A stretch of DNA of 64,000 nucleotides from Saxidomus purpurata (GCA_022818135.1 JAFMSR010000001.1:3934495-3998494); one strand, 5' to 3'. Positions 27,701 to 35,989 are shown, counted from the first letter of the stretch. Program-made: numbers and translations. Notes: generated by a model from the letters alone, not told the origin.

Positions 27701-30700
27701 TGAGTCAAGAAAGAGTTATGGTTCTTGTACACTACACTTCCTCTCATTGTGCTAGACCATTGTATGAAGTTGCATTGAATTCCAACAAGTAGTTTTCAAG
27801 TAATGCTCCGGACAAGGAAAAGTAACAAAGGGCAATAACTCAGTAAATACTCAAGATAGAGTTATGGTTCTTGTACACTGCACTTCCTCTCATTGTGCTT
27901 GACCATTGTATGTAGTTGTATTGAATTCCAACCAGTAGTTTTCAAGTTATGCTCCGGACAAGGAAAAGTAACAAAGGGCAATAACTCTGTAATGAGTCAA
28001 TATAGAGTTATGGTTCCTGTGCACTGCACTTCCTTTCAATGTACTTGACCATTGTATGAAGTTGTATTGAATTCCAACAAGTAGTTTTCAAGTTATACTC
28101 TGGACAAGGAAAAGTAACAAAGGGCAATAACTCTGTAATTACTCAAGATAGAGTTATGGTTCCTGTGCACTGCACTTCTTATTGTGCTTGACCATTGTAT
28201 GTAGTTGTATTGAATTCCAACCAGTAGTTTTCAAGTAATGCTCCGGACAAGGAAAAGTAACGAAGGGCAATAACTCTGTAATGAGTCAAGATGGAGTTAT
28301 GGTTCTTGTGCACTGCACTCCCTCTCAATGTGCTTGACCATTGTATGAAGTTGTATTGAATTCCAACTAGTAGTTTTCAAGTTATGCTCCGGACAAGGAA
28401 AATGCAACGGACCGCCTGACCGACCGCCTGACAGACCGACCGACCAACCACCGGGTGACTCCTATATACCCCCCAAACTTCGTTTCGGGGTATAAAAATG
28501 TTACTGATCAGACAATGTTTGGTTTACCGACAGACTGACCAACATTGCAAACCAATGAACCCGGGGCATAAAAATCATGAAATAACTAAATCCTCCATCC
28601 TATATTTCTGTATTACTAAAGGTAGTAAAGCAAGAATTACTAAAAAAAAAGGATGCCAAAGTAGTGTGAAGTAATACAAAGTTCTACATTCAACACTTTG
28701 AATGGTTAAAGTCACCTCAGAAAACTATCTAGAAGATGAATGAAGAGGGCATAGCTGACCTACAGCCACACATTACATCTGAAATAGCTGTTTTGAATTT
28801 GATCACCATCTGTGATGTGCAGATATTTTGCTGCTTTTTTCTGTTGAGTAGCATAATTCATAAAGTAACCAGTATTAAGGTTTGTATTGCAAACATTATT
28901 GTCTTTGAGGTTCTGGCTTTGTCTATCGTATTTTATAGAATCTTACATGTATATGAGTGGAAATAAGCACACTAAGTAAAGCTGGTTTAGAACTGACTCA
29001 GTGGCAGTAGTAGTGTTCTACAACAGTAACTTACATTAGAGTCTAGCGTAAAGATGTAATGTCCATCAGAAGTACCTTTCCCAGACAATAAAGCAACATC
29101 TGTAATGAAGATGATTTCAGTGACCACTTGTTACTTTCATGATAAAAATTTTCTGTCTTGGGCATCAAAGAAAAAATCTAAATTCACTTGTCTTCAGCAA
29201 TTTTTTTTCTAAGATGCATAAAGACTCCTGTTTCTTCCATTTTCATGCATACTTAAAAGTTTTTTGTTAGACAATGGAAAAGTTATTTAAAAATGTCTTA
29301 AACATATTGAAAGTGGTAACATCTGACTGAAAACTGTAACATAACAGTTGCATTGCTAAACAAATTTTTTGAATTGCTAAACAATGTTTTTGTATCACTA
29401 AATCGCTAAACAATGTTTTTGTATCGCTAAACAATATTTTTGAATTGCTAAACAATGTTTTTGTATCACTAAATCGCTAAACAATGTTTTTGTATCGCTA
29501 AACAATATTTTTGAATTGCTAAACAATGTTTTTGTATCACTAAATCGCTAAACAATGTTTTTGTATCGCTAAACAATATTTTTGAATTGCTAAACAATGT
29601 TTTTGTATCACTAAATCGCTAAACAATATTTTTGAATTGCTAAACAATGTTTTTGTATCACTAAATCGCTAAACAATGTTTTTGTATTGCTAAACAATGT
29701 TTTTTTTTAAATTAGTTCTCTGGTACAACAATCACTTCTCTTAATTGTCTTATGACTTTTTAAAACCATTTCAGGCATTACCATATCTTATTTTCTAAAG
29801 TTGCAATACAACACAGGAAATAGAAAGATTCAACAGCTGTTATTTCCATCTTACCATCGATGAAGGGACTGTCAGCTTGATCTTCTAGTTCCACACTACC
29901 ATGTCGAAAACTCCACATACACAGTATACCTTCACCACTACCCTAGATATAATACAAAAACAAATTGTGTAAAGCATTGTCCCAGCTAGTTCTAGCTGTA
30001 TCTGGAGAAAATAACTAGAATACAATTACGGAGGCATATTTGCATAAGCTCTTTGTTATGTATTATAAGAAAATTTACACGTGTCAGTGCCTTGTTTAAT
30101 ATTTAGCTGCAACAGGACAGGTGGCTATTTGATGTAGTAGTTACAGAAATTGCCAAGGTTCTCTTGGTTTATTTTTTCATGATCTAGATTTCTATATTTT
30201 GGAATTAATACCCTCCCAGCTGATCAACTACACAGCTAACTGATACTCATCAATGTACTTCTTTTATCTTTTTTAATAGTAATAGTCCCAGTTGACCCTA
30301 GGATTTGTCCACATGTGAAATAGCCAAGATCAAGCCAGGTTAAGAGACAGATGCAGTTACAAGGGAATCCGGGTATCAGACCCTAGCTCTTTATACGAAT
30401 AAATTCCTTGGTTTATTCACAGAGTATAGCAACGATACATGCGAGGCTACCTTCTACCAGCCACAATTCTAACCGGTGACCTCCGTATTGTTAGTCCCAG
30501 TATTAACCACTCTACCACTGCGCTACCCTTCAATGTACTTCATAACTAACTAAAGCTGGGTACCAGGGTATAGATGTAATCTCCCATGACAACCACATCA
30601 TTTACAACTGAATGCTGCGACTTACAGCTGGCCATTCTCACATTGTCAGTTATCATATCTCCAACATTACCATCATCTGAAACACAAAACATGCATTTTA

Positions 30701-33700
30701 GCATAGTACTTAAAGGGATATCACATTTGATACTTTTTACATAAGCAAAAGACATTCATGCAAAACTGGAAAGATAAAGTCTCACATTGTGCAATGACAC
30801 AAGAAATTAAATTCTTCATGTTTAACGAAAGCCTTGACTTGACAGCTCTAAACTATTATGTACAAACCTTATTTGGTAGTAATGTTTCAAATTAAAATGC
30901 CTGTTTTAACAAATTAATAGTTCCCTACAACAGAAACTAATCCTGACGCATAGTTTACTAGTCATTTTGGACATACTCACAGGATCAAAGCAAAACTGGT
31001 TAGATTCCTAACTTTACCTTGTTTAAACATCTGTATATCTGGCTGTACTATAAGCTGCCCATCAGCTGTCAGAATCACCAGATCAGCTGTACCTTCAATG
31101 TAAGTATTTGTTATTATACTGGTTTATGAAATAACATCCTAAAGATAACTTTTCATAATACGCTAGGACTTCAAATAAATGTACATGTACAAATCTGATA
31201 GGAACAGTTTCAGCAGACAAATCTTCAGACCATTTCATGATATTATGTTCTAAGATCATAGGAATGCAAAAATTAAAACAGAAATTATTTGACTTTGAAG
31301 ATTGATCCAACTGACCATAAAGAGTATTAAAAACAAGAATACATAAAAATAGCCGAACATTTCAAATATTGCAATAAGTCTTTTATTTAACTTTTATAAT
31401 CAAATATTATTTATAACCACTGAACAAGTGATTTTATTTTACAAAACAAACTGTACAATTCTTGACAATGTAGATTTACAAACAGAAAATTGATCTGTAA
31501 CTGACCCTAATTATATGTAATGCACCAAAATATGACTTTTTGCATGATTTTAATAACCATAAATTTCATAGTAATAAGTGTATTTTACTTTTTTCCCCCT
31601 GACATATCATATTAGAGTGTTAAGCTATAAATGAACTGATTTTTTATATATATATATATAGCCTTAAATATGTGCTACACATATAATAAATATTTCTTCA
31701 AAATTCTCCACCCTAGCAAGACAATAACTTAATGCCAAATGATTTCATACACAACAGCATAGCTAGAAGCAGCTAAAGTATAAATCTGAAAAGCCTACAA
31801 TGGCTAATAAACTATACAAGTATACAAGTTTTAAAATAGCATATTTGTGAAAGCAAATAAATGCTGTATCTACAAGCAGCTGTACTACATGTACTTCGCT
31901 AGGTAGTAGCAGAGATTTTTCCTGGCGGTAAATGGAAAAAGAGCTATCTTGGTAATTAACTTCATTTTGAATTAGGTACTAAATCATTTTTAACATTTTT
32001 TACACTTAAAATTACATGTCTTTAGAAATAAGTGATTTGCAAGATGACAGTCTTTTTGTACAAGTAGCAAATTATGCTGATGAGAGTTTTTTTCTTTTTG
32101 TTTCTTAGGGTTTAGTTTAACCATATTTCAATTTAGTGCCAATTCCAACAATATTTCAGTTTAGTGCCAATTCCAACAATATTTCATTTATTTTTACAAG
32201 AGGGCAGTTTACCCTAACAATCGTTCCTGGAAAGAACCAGTTCTAGATCTGTATCCTCTGTAAGAAACTGCCAACTTTCTTGAATAACATGTTGTTAACA
32301 GGGCTAAAGCTTGTATTGCTACTTGTATTACAATATGTAGTATTCAGTCTAAGGTATGCTCATGAAAAGTGCCAAGCCCATTATACATGTCAGCACAATC
32401 ACAGCCACCATATACACACAATATGCATGCATCTATCTAATTAATAATATGACAATCAATTACATTTAACCAAATTATGATATAAACTTACCTTTACACT
32501 CCAAGTTTGATTCTGGTGATACATATTATTTCTAATTAGCAAATTATTTCATTTTTCACTTCCAAGAAATAATGCAGCCAGGGTTTAATAACAGAGAATT
32601 GTTTATTTTTAGTGAAAGACACATGTGACTCATTGAACTGCAAATTAATATTTTCACAAGTCAAGCCATAGATGATAATAATTACTTTTGGTTTCAAGAA
32701 ACACAACATTATGACAGTGTGCCCTAACCAAAGCTAAAATATTTCAAAATCTTTCAAAGAAGCTCAACAGACACATTTTTGTACAGTGTTGAAATGGACT
32801 GACATTGTAAACTTGACCTTAAAGCTGAGCCTTGACCACAAAGTTAGCAATTTGTGTAATAAAGGTGAATATCTCAAACCATGTTATTCCAAATTCTGTG
32901 CAAAGTTTCACGAGATAAAGTGAAGCCAGCATTGTATGAAATCAAAAAAACCTGAGCAGACAAGTGTCTCTGTAATCAAGATCTCACTGACGATATTCAT
33001 ACGCCTCACTATAGAAAACAAACATCTCAGTAACCGAGAGTTTAGACATTGTCAAGCACTTCAGTTTAAGGTTCAAAAGCAATGTGACTTTCCAAATGCT
33101 ACATTGATCTGGATTCCAAAATTAAAATGCCTTGGCACCAAGGTGCAAAAAGCATCTGCTGAATGAACGAAGGACATTTCCTCTAAAGCTTTCCCAACCT
33201 TGACTGTTAAAATATAAAGTAAACAAACCTGAGAAAAGGATTCTCTTGAAAGATCTGCCTCCCACTTGTCTCTCTTCAGGAACTAGGTTCTGGAAACAAT
33301 TCAAATAAAGTATTGATCGCAGAAAAAATACAGGTCTTCCACAAGTGTTTTTTTCTATCTTTTATTAAGAACAATAACTGTCAACAAATTGCTTGTTTGA
33401 CTCCTTTCTCAGCCAATACAAGCAATTCCATCTACAAAGAACACCTTCTCAAACACAATTCAGAAATATTGAAAATGCTCATAAGAGCACACATGTGAAG
33501 TTTTATTCAAATAATTGCACTAGATTTAAAAAGCAATCACATGAAACTTTAATCAAGATTTTATAGCTACACAAGGGGGATAATTTTGATGATATGATGG
33601 TAAACAAGTATTCCAACTTTCAAAGTAATATCTCGAACAGTTTAGTCAAAAAGTGGACTGGTACGAAAAACTTAACCAAGATTCTAAGTGGATAAAGGGC

Positions 33701-35652
33701 CTTAATTTTTAAAACAAATCCCTGACAGAGTTACCTTCTCTTGCCTACAGATGAGACAAGCATTCAAAGTTTCAAAGCAATATCTCAAAGGGTTAAGGCA
33801 ATAAGTGGATTTTACCCATATTCAATGTATTTTCTAAGTAAAAAAGGGGCATAATTCTGTTCAAAACCTTGACAGAGTTATGTACTCTTGTCTGTTGATG
33901 TAGGTCATGATGGTAAACAAGTATGGTTAGTTTCAAAGCAATACCTCCAATGGTTTTGAAATAAAGTGAGGTGGTACGAAAAACTTAACCAAGCTCAATA
34001 CACTTTCTAAGTCAAAAAAGGGCCATAATTCTGTCAAAAACCTTGACAGAGTTATGTACTCTTGTCTGTAGATGGAGGTTATGATGGTAAACAAGTATGG
34101 TAAGTTTCAAAGCCATACTTCTAATACTTTTGAAATAAAAGGAGGTGGTACGAAAAACTTAACCAAGCTCAATACACTTTCTAAGTCAAAAAAGGGCCAT
34201 AATTCTGTCAAAAACCTTGACAGAGTTATGTAGTCTTGTCTGTAGATGGAGGTTATGATGGTAAACAAGTACTGTAAGTTTCAAAGCCATACCTCTAAGG
34301 CTCTAATACTTTTGAAATAAAGTGGGGTGGTACGAAAACTAAACCAAGGTGTGACACCAACGCCGACGCCAGGGCGAGTAGGATAGCTCCCCTTTTCATA
34401 GAAAAATCGAGCTAAAAAAGGAGCATAACTGCGCTAAATTTAATGCTCCAAATAACTTACGGCAGAGAATATGATATCTGTTGACTCAGCGTTAAGAATA
34501 AACAACATGCCGCTACTGAGTCCCATAACAACCAGACTGCCATCAGGGCTCCACTCAACTTCTTCAATCTCATTATCTACATGAAATATACACTTTTTTG
34601 ACATAAATTTGTCAATCATACACTATGAAGTTATTAATCTATTACATTAACTCTTACATGTTACATGGTCAGACAGGTTAACTACTTTGTCAGCTTAGGA
34701 AAGGTGAAATTACAAGATTCTTCTGTCCATTTGGTGTACCCACTAAAATAGGTGTAAAACAAATCTACTACGATGTTTCAAACAGTATTTTCAGCATTCT
34801 GATGTAAAGCTGTTACAAAATTTATTTATGTCATTTCTAACTCTCAACATTAAATTTTTCTGAAGTGGTCATAACACATGACAAGTGCCTTGTCCGTAAC
34901 TCGCTCTCTGTCCCTGCATTTTCGTCAGTCTAGACACATGTACATTTCTTCAACATTGTGTTCAAATATATTTCACACGACAAGACATTCCATCATTCTG
35001 TTTTGAACTTTTGAGCATGGTGTTGCCATAAACTGTTAAACTACAGCTTCCCTTTTATATGTCCAGTTTCTTCTGTTAAAGAACCTGCAGTTCACTTGAA
35101 GTATACATATAAGACTATAAGTAAAGCATTTTATTTACCAAAACTGAGAGTTGAAGATGCTTGCAGTAACAGATTCTTCTCCACAGCCAAGCTAGTCAGG
35201 TCACCAAGTACACAAGATGAGCTGATAGGCACACTGGTATTGTCCTGAAATTTAAATTTGTCAAAGGTTATTTTTGCAATTAAATTTTTGATACATATAA
35301 AAGAGAAATCAGTAGGGGTTAACCGTCTGTGAAGAGCAATTATGACATTGTTATTGAAGAATGTACACCTGCAGAACAATATACTGCAAGTCTAAATCTG
35401 GTCTCAAGCAAAAATCATGGAATCATTATCAAGCACTGCATAGGATAATACTAAACTGAGAACTGGTACCTCTAAAATTCAAAATAAGAAGGATATTCCT
35501 GTTCTGCAAACTGCATGTCTATCTCTTACCTGATTTTGACAAGACACAGTTGCTAGGGTATCAACCTGATACAGGGCTGTCCCAGTTTCTTTACGAGGTC
35601 CAAAATTTGCTGTCTCATCTCCTCCAAAGTCTGTTTCAATTATGTCCCACAT
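9707..35652 (-). CDS. KNTC1: KNTC1 / Rod, kinetochore-associated protein 1 (N-terminal half, 31 exons)
   Basis: KNTC1 (Rod) with ZW10 and ZWILCH forms the RZZ complex of the outer kinetochore corona. RZZ recruits Spindly/dynein and MAD1-MAD2 for the spindle assembly checkpoint. I assigned this from exon-by-exon similarity to the vertebrate protein as I remember it: the start MWDIIETDFGG...GTALYQVDTLA, WD-like GSGEGILCMWSFRHG and NLSLWDARM, then solenoid segments such as TFRMLDKVVALDLI, TWEAKASAVIDC and IPWSNGVEQLV. All 31 junctions use GT-AG and keep one frame, giving about 1037 codons against ~2200 for the family. Residues ~1-370 should be the beta-propeller that contacts ZWILCH (family knowledge); the rest begins the alpha-solenoid. 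The start ATG at 35652-35650 lies four bases inside an exon with acceptor TTTGTCAG, so at least one non-coding 5' exon is upstream. The C-terminal half is not visible left of 9707. Confidence 0.93.
10055..10225 (+). repeat. tRNA-derived SINE
   Basis: tRNA-like head with a clean B box GGTTCAAATCC (10117-10127) after gtgtccgacttccagtcagga. The tail runs tgaccatgacacccacaaatgcc.. to an AT-rich end. KNTC1 intron. Confidence 0.7.
10288..10411 (-). CDS. KNTC1: KNTC1 exon with acidic run (residues 984-1025)
   Basis: 124 bp, acceptor TGATTTCAG, donor AAG|GTTTAC. Encodes LTEAKTLVKVYTNAH then an acidic DDEEEEEDSS stretch. Confidence 0.82.
10976..11115 (-). CDS. KNTC1: KNTC1 exon (residues 938-984)
   Basis: 140 bp, acceptor TAGATTCAG, donor AG|GTTTGT. 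Encodes MLHSERFEQVLDTPYQKEF and SLLVFAIKHQR. Less similar to vertebrates but frame-continuous and splice-bounded. Confidence 0.82.
12311..12395 (-). repeat. tRNA-like sequence (SINE head or tRNA pseudogene)
   Basis: Minus strand: GTAGTGTAGTAGGTTAAGCCCCTG (A-box like) and GAGTTCAAAACCTGG (B-box like), with an AT-rich insertion between. No intact cloverleaf. Confidence 0.5.
12759..12887 (-). CDS. KNTC1: KNTC1 exon (residues 895-937)
   Basis: 129 bp, acceptor TTTTTATAG, donor GAG|GTAAAT. Encodes LEDCMEVLKSLPSDLGVKIG, matching vertebrate GEDCLLLLKSLPPAEAEK. Confidence 0.92.
13235..13372 (-). CDS. KNTC1: KNTC1 exon (residues 849-894)
   Basis: 138 bp, acceptor GTTTGCAG, donor AGG|GTAAGT. Encodes MYLMLTQDKEGCMEDALEVM and GFRLRQLIAADR (vertebrate LEDALKVAQAF, LRIIDLIDRE). 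Confidence 0.93.
13641..13743 (-). CDS. KNTC1: KNTC1 exon (residues 814-848)
   Basis: 103 bp, acceptor TTCTGCAG, donor GAG|GTAAAT. Encodes KIEEQCERVRVRKLMMKYGL, matching vertebrate YKLMEMKKLLRGYGI. Confidence 0.92.
13945..14048 (-). CDS. KNTC1: KNTC1 exon (residues 780-814)
   Basis: 104 bp, donor AA|GTATGT. Encodes VMEWAPIPWSNGVEQLVQMG. Acceptor read as TTGAAG|CAAAAG; a second AG six bases further (CAAAAG|ATA) would drop two residues and keep the frame. Confidence 0.93.
14134..14330 (-). repeat. dispersed repeat shared with 190-380
   Basis: Minus-strand relative of the repeat at 190-380, in the KNTC1 intron between 14048 and 14596. Confidence 0.6.
14596..14694 (-). CDS. KNTC1: KNTC1 exon (residues 747-779)
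   Basis: 99 bp, acceptor TTATTTCAG, donor GAG|GTACAA. Encodes ATWEAKASAVIDCITDVE, matching TAWEAKAMAVIACLSDTD. Confidence 0.95.
15052..15195 (-). CDS. KNTC1: KNTC1 exon (residues 699-746)
   Basis: 144 bp, acceptor TATACAG, donor AAG|GTAAAA. Encodes TFRMLDKVVALDLISQTLEK and RPYMKEHGL, among the strongest matches to vertebrate KNTC1 (VFRMFDKVLAPELI, RVYMREHDL). Confidence 0.96.
15299..16370. repeat. 43-bp tandem array in a KNTC1 intron
   Basis: About 24 copies of a ~43-bp unit (ctgtctctaaagtaaatacc.. acttgaaagctaaacatatt). A five-unit block (~217 bp, with a tatata-containing long unit) occurs at 15427-15610 and again at 15643-15825, so a higher-order repeat is present. It lies between exons 15052-15195 and 16546-16665 and does not contain exon sequence. 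Confidence 0.95.
16546..16665 (-). CDS. KNTC1: KNTC1 exon (residues 659-698)
   Basis: 120 bp, acceptor ATTTCTAG, donor CAG|GTGAGT. Encodes LIIKLRQLDDVLHKYKCRLS, close to vertebrate LVNNLRELITLHRKYNCKLA. Confidence 0.95.
16962..17078 (-). CDS. KNTC1: KNTC1 exon (residues 620-658)
   Basis: 117 bp, acceptor AACTGCAG, donor AAG|GTAAGG. Encodes ANWPKTAIQFAEYMHTRLHE, aligned to vertebrate ANWPENGLQLAEIF. Confidence 0.93.
17461..18060 (-). repeat. 30-bp tandem array of a 5' splice site (20 units)
   Basis: Twenty 30-bp units in exact register. On the minus strand each reads ACAATGGATAAG|GTATGTTAACCCAACATT (with TTA/TTT variation), i.e. 12 bases of KNTC1 exon end plus 18 bases of intron start. Every unit keeps the GTATGT donor. 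Eleven units carry GTATGTTAA, an in-frame stop if read from the exon, and nine carry GTATGTTTA, which stays open. The variant pattern of units 3-10 (from the left) repeats exactly in units 12-19, including a shared CACTG variant, so a 270-bp-offset block duplication enlarged the array. Confidence 0.97.
18050..18106 (-). CDS. KNTC1: KNTC1 exon (residues 601-619) abutting the splice-donor array
   Basis: 57 bp, acceptor TACTTGTAG, encodes VDLVDFVIDKTKNMETMDK. The donor AAG|GTATGT is the first of twenty tandem copies: the last 12 exon bases plus 18 intron bases make the 30-bp unit that fills 17461-18060. Exit phase 0, joining ANWPKTAIQFAEY in the next exon, as in vertebrate TDKANWP. Confidence 0.93.
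18425..18550 (+). repeat. tRNA-derived SINE fragment
   Basis: B box GGTTCGAGCCC at 18447-18457 followed by cactgggatcacgacc and a tail with ccaggaacatacttg. Confidence 0.6.
18701..18847 (-). CDS. KNTC1: KNTC1 exon (residues 552-600)
   Basis: 147 bp, acceptor TTGACAG, donor TTG|GTAAGT. Encodes LIQKILSTIPYHTLPNNLMG and PCVVREIPEAL. Phase 0. Confidence 0.9.
19278..19386 (-). CDS. KNTC1: KNTC1 exon (residues 515-551)
   Basis: 109 bp, acceptor GTTTTACAG, donor CAG|GTATAT. Encodes GEKWEQFMCADLLQESLRW and ends IIWTRHQ, like vertebrate YLWLRHR. Confidence 0.92.
19578..19639 (-). CDS. KNTC1: KNTC1 exon (residues 495-515)
   Basis: 62 bp, acceptor GATTTTCAG, donor AG|GTATGT. Encodes EIQHRLTTYKLAFGEEAF, matching vertebrate AHAKLTTFYGAFGPEKF. 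Confidence 0.92.
20233..20298 (-). CDS. KNTC1: KNTC1 exon (residues 473-494)
   Basis: 66 bp, acceptor TGATTTCAG, donor AAG|GTATGT. Encodes LVKALASKDPIVREKQRVL. Confidence 0.88.
20603..20692 (-). CDS. KNTC1: KNTC1 exon (residues 443-472)
   Basis: 90 bp, acceptor TTTTTGTAG, donor AGG|GTAAGT. Encodes MRAALPTYMETEKLLSYCKD. Confidence 0.88.
21352..21477 (-). CDS. KNTC1: KNTC1 exon (residues 401-442)
   Basis: 126 bp, acceptor GTTGTAG, donor GTG|GTAGGT. Encodes LVHKVKANYLIDQLSPW then DMINQLWSCLDTI. Phase 0 in and out. Confidence 0.9.
21690..21805 (-). repeat. tRNA-derived SINE fragment
   Basis: Minus strand GGTCTAGTGGTTAGTTTG (A-box like) with a degenerate B-box GGACCTTAGTTTGG. Confidence 0.45.
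21985..22060 (-). CDS. KNTC1: KNTC1 exon (residues 375-400)
   Basis: 76 bp, acceptor TTATCTGCAG, donor GAG|GTGAGT. Encodes ILQKNKFEEAEKFANLFQLD, the first helical-solenoid repeat after the propeller. Confidence 0.92.
22466..22528 (-). CDS. KNTC1: KNTC1 exon (residues 354-375)
   Basis: 63 bp, acceptor TTTTTTCAG, donor AG|GTATGA. Encodes ITTLRFRCLNETDPKTR, matching vertebrate VLRCLTEALPENR. Confidence 0.9.
22656..22915 (-). mobile_element. MITE, same family, copy C (inverted)
   Basis: Starts TTAAAGTCCCAGGATCA; the interior has the complement gcctttctttcatattcaagtcgttt of the family signature. Right end eroded. KNTC1 intron between exons 22466-22528 and 23007-23189. Confidence 0.6.
23007..23189 (-). 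CDS. KNTC1: KNTC1 exon (residues 293-354)
   Basis: 183 bp, acceptor TTGTTTGTAG, donor GA|GTAAGT. Encodes DMKLVIITESKDGECFLKVQ and LPDWETVYNLQLS, the last propeller strands before the solenoid. Confidence 0.9.
23371..23396. repeat. (ATG)n microsatellite
   Basis: About nine tandem ATG units in the KNTC1 intron between 23189 and 24741. Confidence 0.95.
23590..24534 (+). mobile_element. 145-bp-unit tandem element, copy 1 (Helentron/pearl-like non-autonomous)
   Basis: About five units of 145 bp (start-to-start 145, 144, 145, 145 by a GCTAGAAATCA landmark) between two distinct hairpin ends: AGGGCCATGATGGCCCT on the left, and TAGCTCACC..GGTGAGCTA with a ggacggacga tract on the right. Non-coding. 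This layout (terminal hairpins round a nucleosome-length central array) resembles bivalve pearl and other HINE-type elements; that family assignment is inference. Sits in the KNTC1 intron between 23189 and 24741. Confidence 0.8.
24741..24850 (-). CDS. KNTC1: KNTC1 exon (residues 257-293)
   Basis: 110 bp, acceptor TATATTTCAG, donor AG|GTACAT. Encodes HNLSLWDARMLTCVKTF, the clearest WD-type blade and a direct counterpart of vertebrate NVLSLWDIYTL. Exit phase 2. Confidence 0.92.
24990..25699 (+). repeat. ~130-bp tandem array with TGACCTTTGACCT motifs, left part
   Basis: Degenerate units spaced 126-135 bp (landmark TTCTCTAG at 25172, 25307, 25434, 25563, 25689), most containing ttgacctttgacct and a 'ggtcatgaccaacctacc' segment. 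Interrupted by a TIR element and continued at 27156-27290. Confidence 0.85.
25704..27151. mobile_element. 1.45-kb TIR element in TTAA (or TA) target
   Basis: Ends AGTGACATTATGCGCAT (left) and its complement ATGCGCATAATGTCACT (right), each bordered by TTAA (25700-25703, 27152-27155), and splitting a tandem array whose uninterrupted units show the pre-insertion sequence. No transposase is visible; internal ORFs are under 90 codons. TTAA borders suggest piggyBac- or Kolobok-type mobilisation, but a TA target with one-base-longer TIRs fits too. Confidence 0.82.
27156..27290 (+). repeat. ~130-bp tandem array, continuation after insertion
   Basis: Same unit as 24990-25699 (tgaccttgacctttgacctcaaattcaat..); the array resumes directly after the right TTAA of the inserted element. 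Confidence 0.85.
27300..28500 (+). mobile_element. 146-bp-unit tandem element
   Basis: Seven to eight copies of a 146-bp unit (landmark CCATTGTATG at 27472, 27611, 27757, 27903, 28049, 28192, 28338), closed on the right by a ggaccgcctgaccgaccg tract and a hairpin CCCCCCAAACTTCGTTTCGGGG. Same architecture as the 145-bp element but unrelated in sequence. Confidence 0.8.
29035..29099 (-). CDS. KNTC1: KNTC1 exon (residues 235-256)
   Basis: 65 bp, acceptor TCATTACAG, donor AAT|GTAAGT. Encodes DVALLSGKGTSDGHYIFTLD. Confidence 0.85.
29340..29702. repeat. 71-bp higher-order tandem repeat
   Basis: Units of 71 bp (landmark GAATTGCTAAAC at 29371, 29442, 29513, then further copies) each built of ~18-20-bp submonomers gctaaacaat(g/a)tttttgtatc. 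Lies in the KNTC1 intron left of exon 29855-29942. Confidence 0.93.
29855..29942 (-). CDS. KNTC1: KNTC1 exon (residues 206-235)
   Basis: 88 bp, acceptor TATATCTAG, donor G|GTAAGA. Encodes GSGEGILCMWSFRHG, aligning with the vertebrate GGTGNCAFSKW blade. Phase 0 in, 1 out. Confidence 0.9.
30310..30535 (-). repeat. tRNA-derived SINE
   Basis: Minus strand starts GGGTAGCGCAGTGGTAGAGTGG (A box) and has a diverged B box in CACCGGTTAGAATTGTGG, followed by ~150 bases of tail. KNTC1 intron. Confidence 0.6.
30564..30676 (-). CDS. KNTC1: KNTC1 exon (residues 168-205)
   Basis: 113 bp, acceptor TGTGTTTCAG, donor CTG|GTACCC (weak but the only one keeping frame with the next exon). Encodes SVVNDVVVMGDYIYTL. 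Confidence 0.76.
31018..31092 (-). CDS. KNTC1: KNTC1 exon (residues 142-167)
   Basis: 75 bp, acceptor TACATTGAAG, donor AAG|GTAAAG. Encodes TADLVILTADGQLIVQPD, a propeller strand pair. Phase 1 in and out. Confidence 0.86.
31646..31663. repeat. (TA)n microsatellite
   Basis: About nine TA units in the long KNTC1 intron 31093-32491, which is otherwise without recognisable features. Confidence 0.95.
32492..32512 (-). CDS. KNTC1: KNTC1 21-nt microexon
   Basis: Acceptor TATCACCAG and strong donor AAAG|GTAAGT flank 21 nt encoding ESNLECK. Phase 1 in and out, so inclusion or skipping both keep the frame. The resulting junction reads ESNLECKGTADLVILTADG, which lines up with the vertebrate protein better than skipping does. 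Confidence 0.72.
33229..33289 (-). CDS. KNTC1: KNTC1 exon (residues 116-136)
   Basis: 61 bp, acceptor GTTTCCAG, donor G|GTTTGT. Encodes VPEERQVGGRSFKRILFS. Frame-compatible with both neighbours (0 in, 1 out). Confidence 0.82.
33560..34430 (+). repeat. ~175-bp-unit tandem element
   Basis: Four to five degenerate units (GTACGAAAA landmark at 33661, 33974, 34148, 34330, one unit decayed), ending in gacaccaacgccgacgccagg and cgagctaaaaaagg. Another bivalve-type central-array element, in the KNTC1 intron between 33289 and 34461. Confidence 0.78.
34461..34576 (-). CDS. KNTC1: KNTC1 exon (residues 77-115)
   Basis: 116 bp, acceptor TTTCATGTAG, donor GTAAGT. Encodes EIEEVEWSPDGSLVVMGLSS, a typical WD/propeller 'WSPDG' strand. 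Ends phase 0. Confidence 0.9.
35139..35244 (-). CDS. KNTC1: KNTC1 exon (residues 42-77)
   Basis: 106 bp, entry phase 0, exit phase 1. Encodes SVPISSSCVLGDLTSLAVEK, a first propeller blade strand pattern. Donor G|GTAAATAA. Confidence 0.85.
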
Positions 35653-35656
35653 GATT
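35530..35656 (-). CDS. KNTC1: KNTC1 exon with start codon (residues 1-41)
   Basis: Acceptor TTTGTCAG at 35657-35658, four bases of 5'UTR, then ATG (35652-35650). It encodes MWDIIETDFGG and GTALYQVDTLATVS, matching the vertebrate N-terminus in content and spacing. Donor CAG|GTAAGA, phase 0. Confidence 0.92.
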
Positions 35657-35989
35657 CTGACAAACACAAAAAATTTGAGACTTATCAATTCAATTAGATA
35701 CATGCAAAACACACATCGTATATCTGTCATTTCTGACTACCGCACACCACCTTATTCCTTCGGCTCATTGGTTTGACCCATTTTTTGAATCTGATTTTTA
35801 TAGTTGTCAATCCTCAGAGAAAAGCGCTCATCCAGCTTGCTCAACAATACTCAGTACTTGCCAATAAAACAAAACTTTAAATAGCAAAACAAAATTCTGT
35901 TGACTCTCTAAGTATAAACTAGGAAACCGTACTCATCAAAACAAGTCCAAAGTTATCTATAGTAACCTAACTGTTTGATACCCCTGAAC

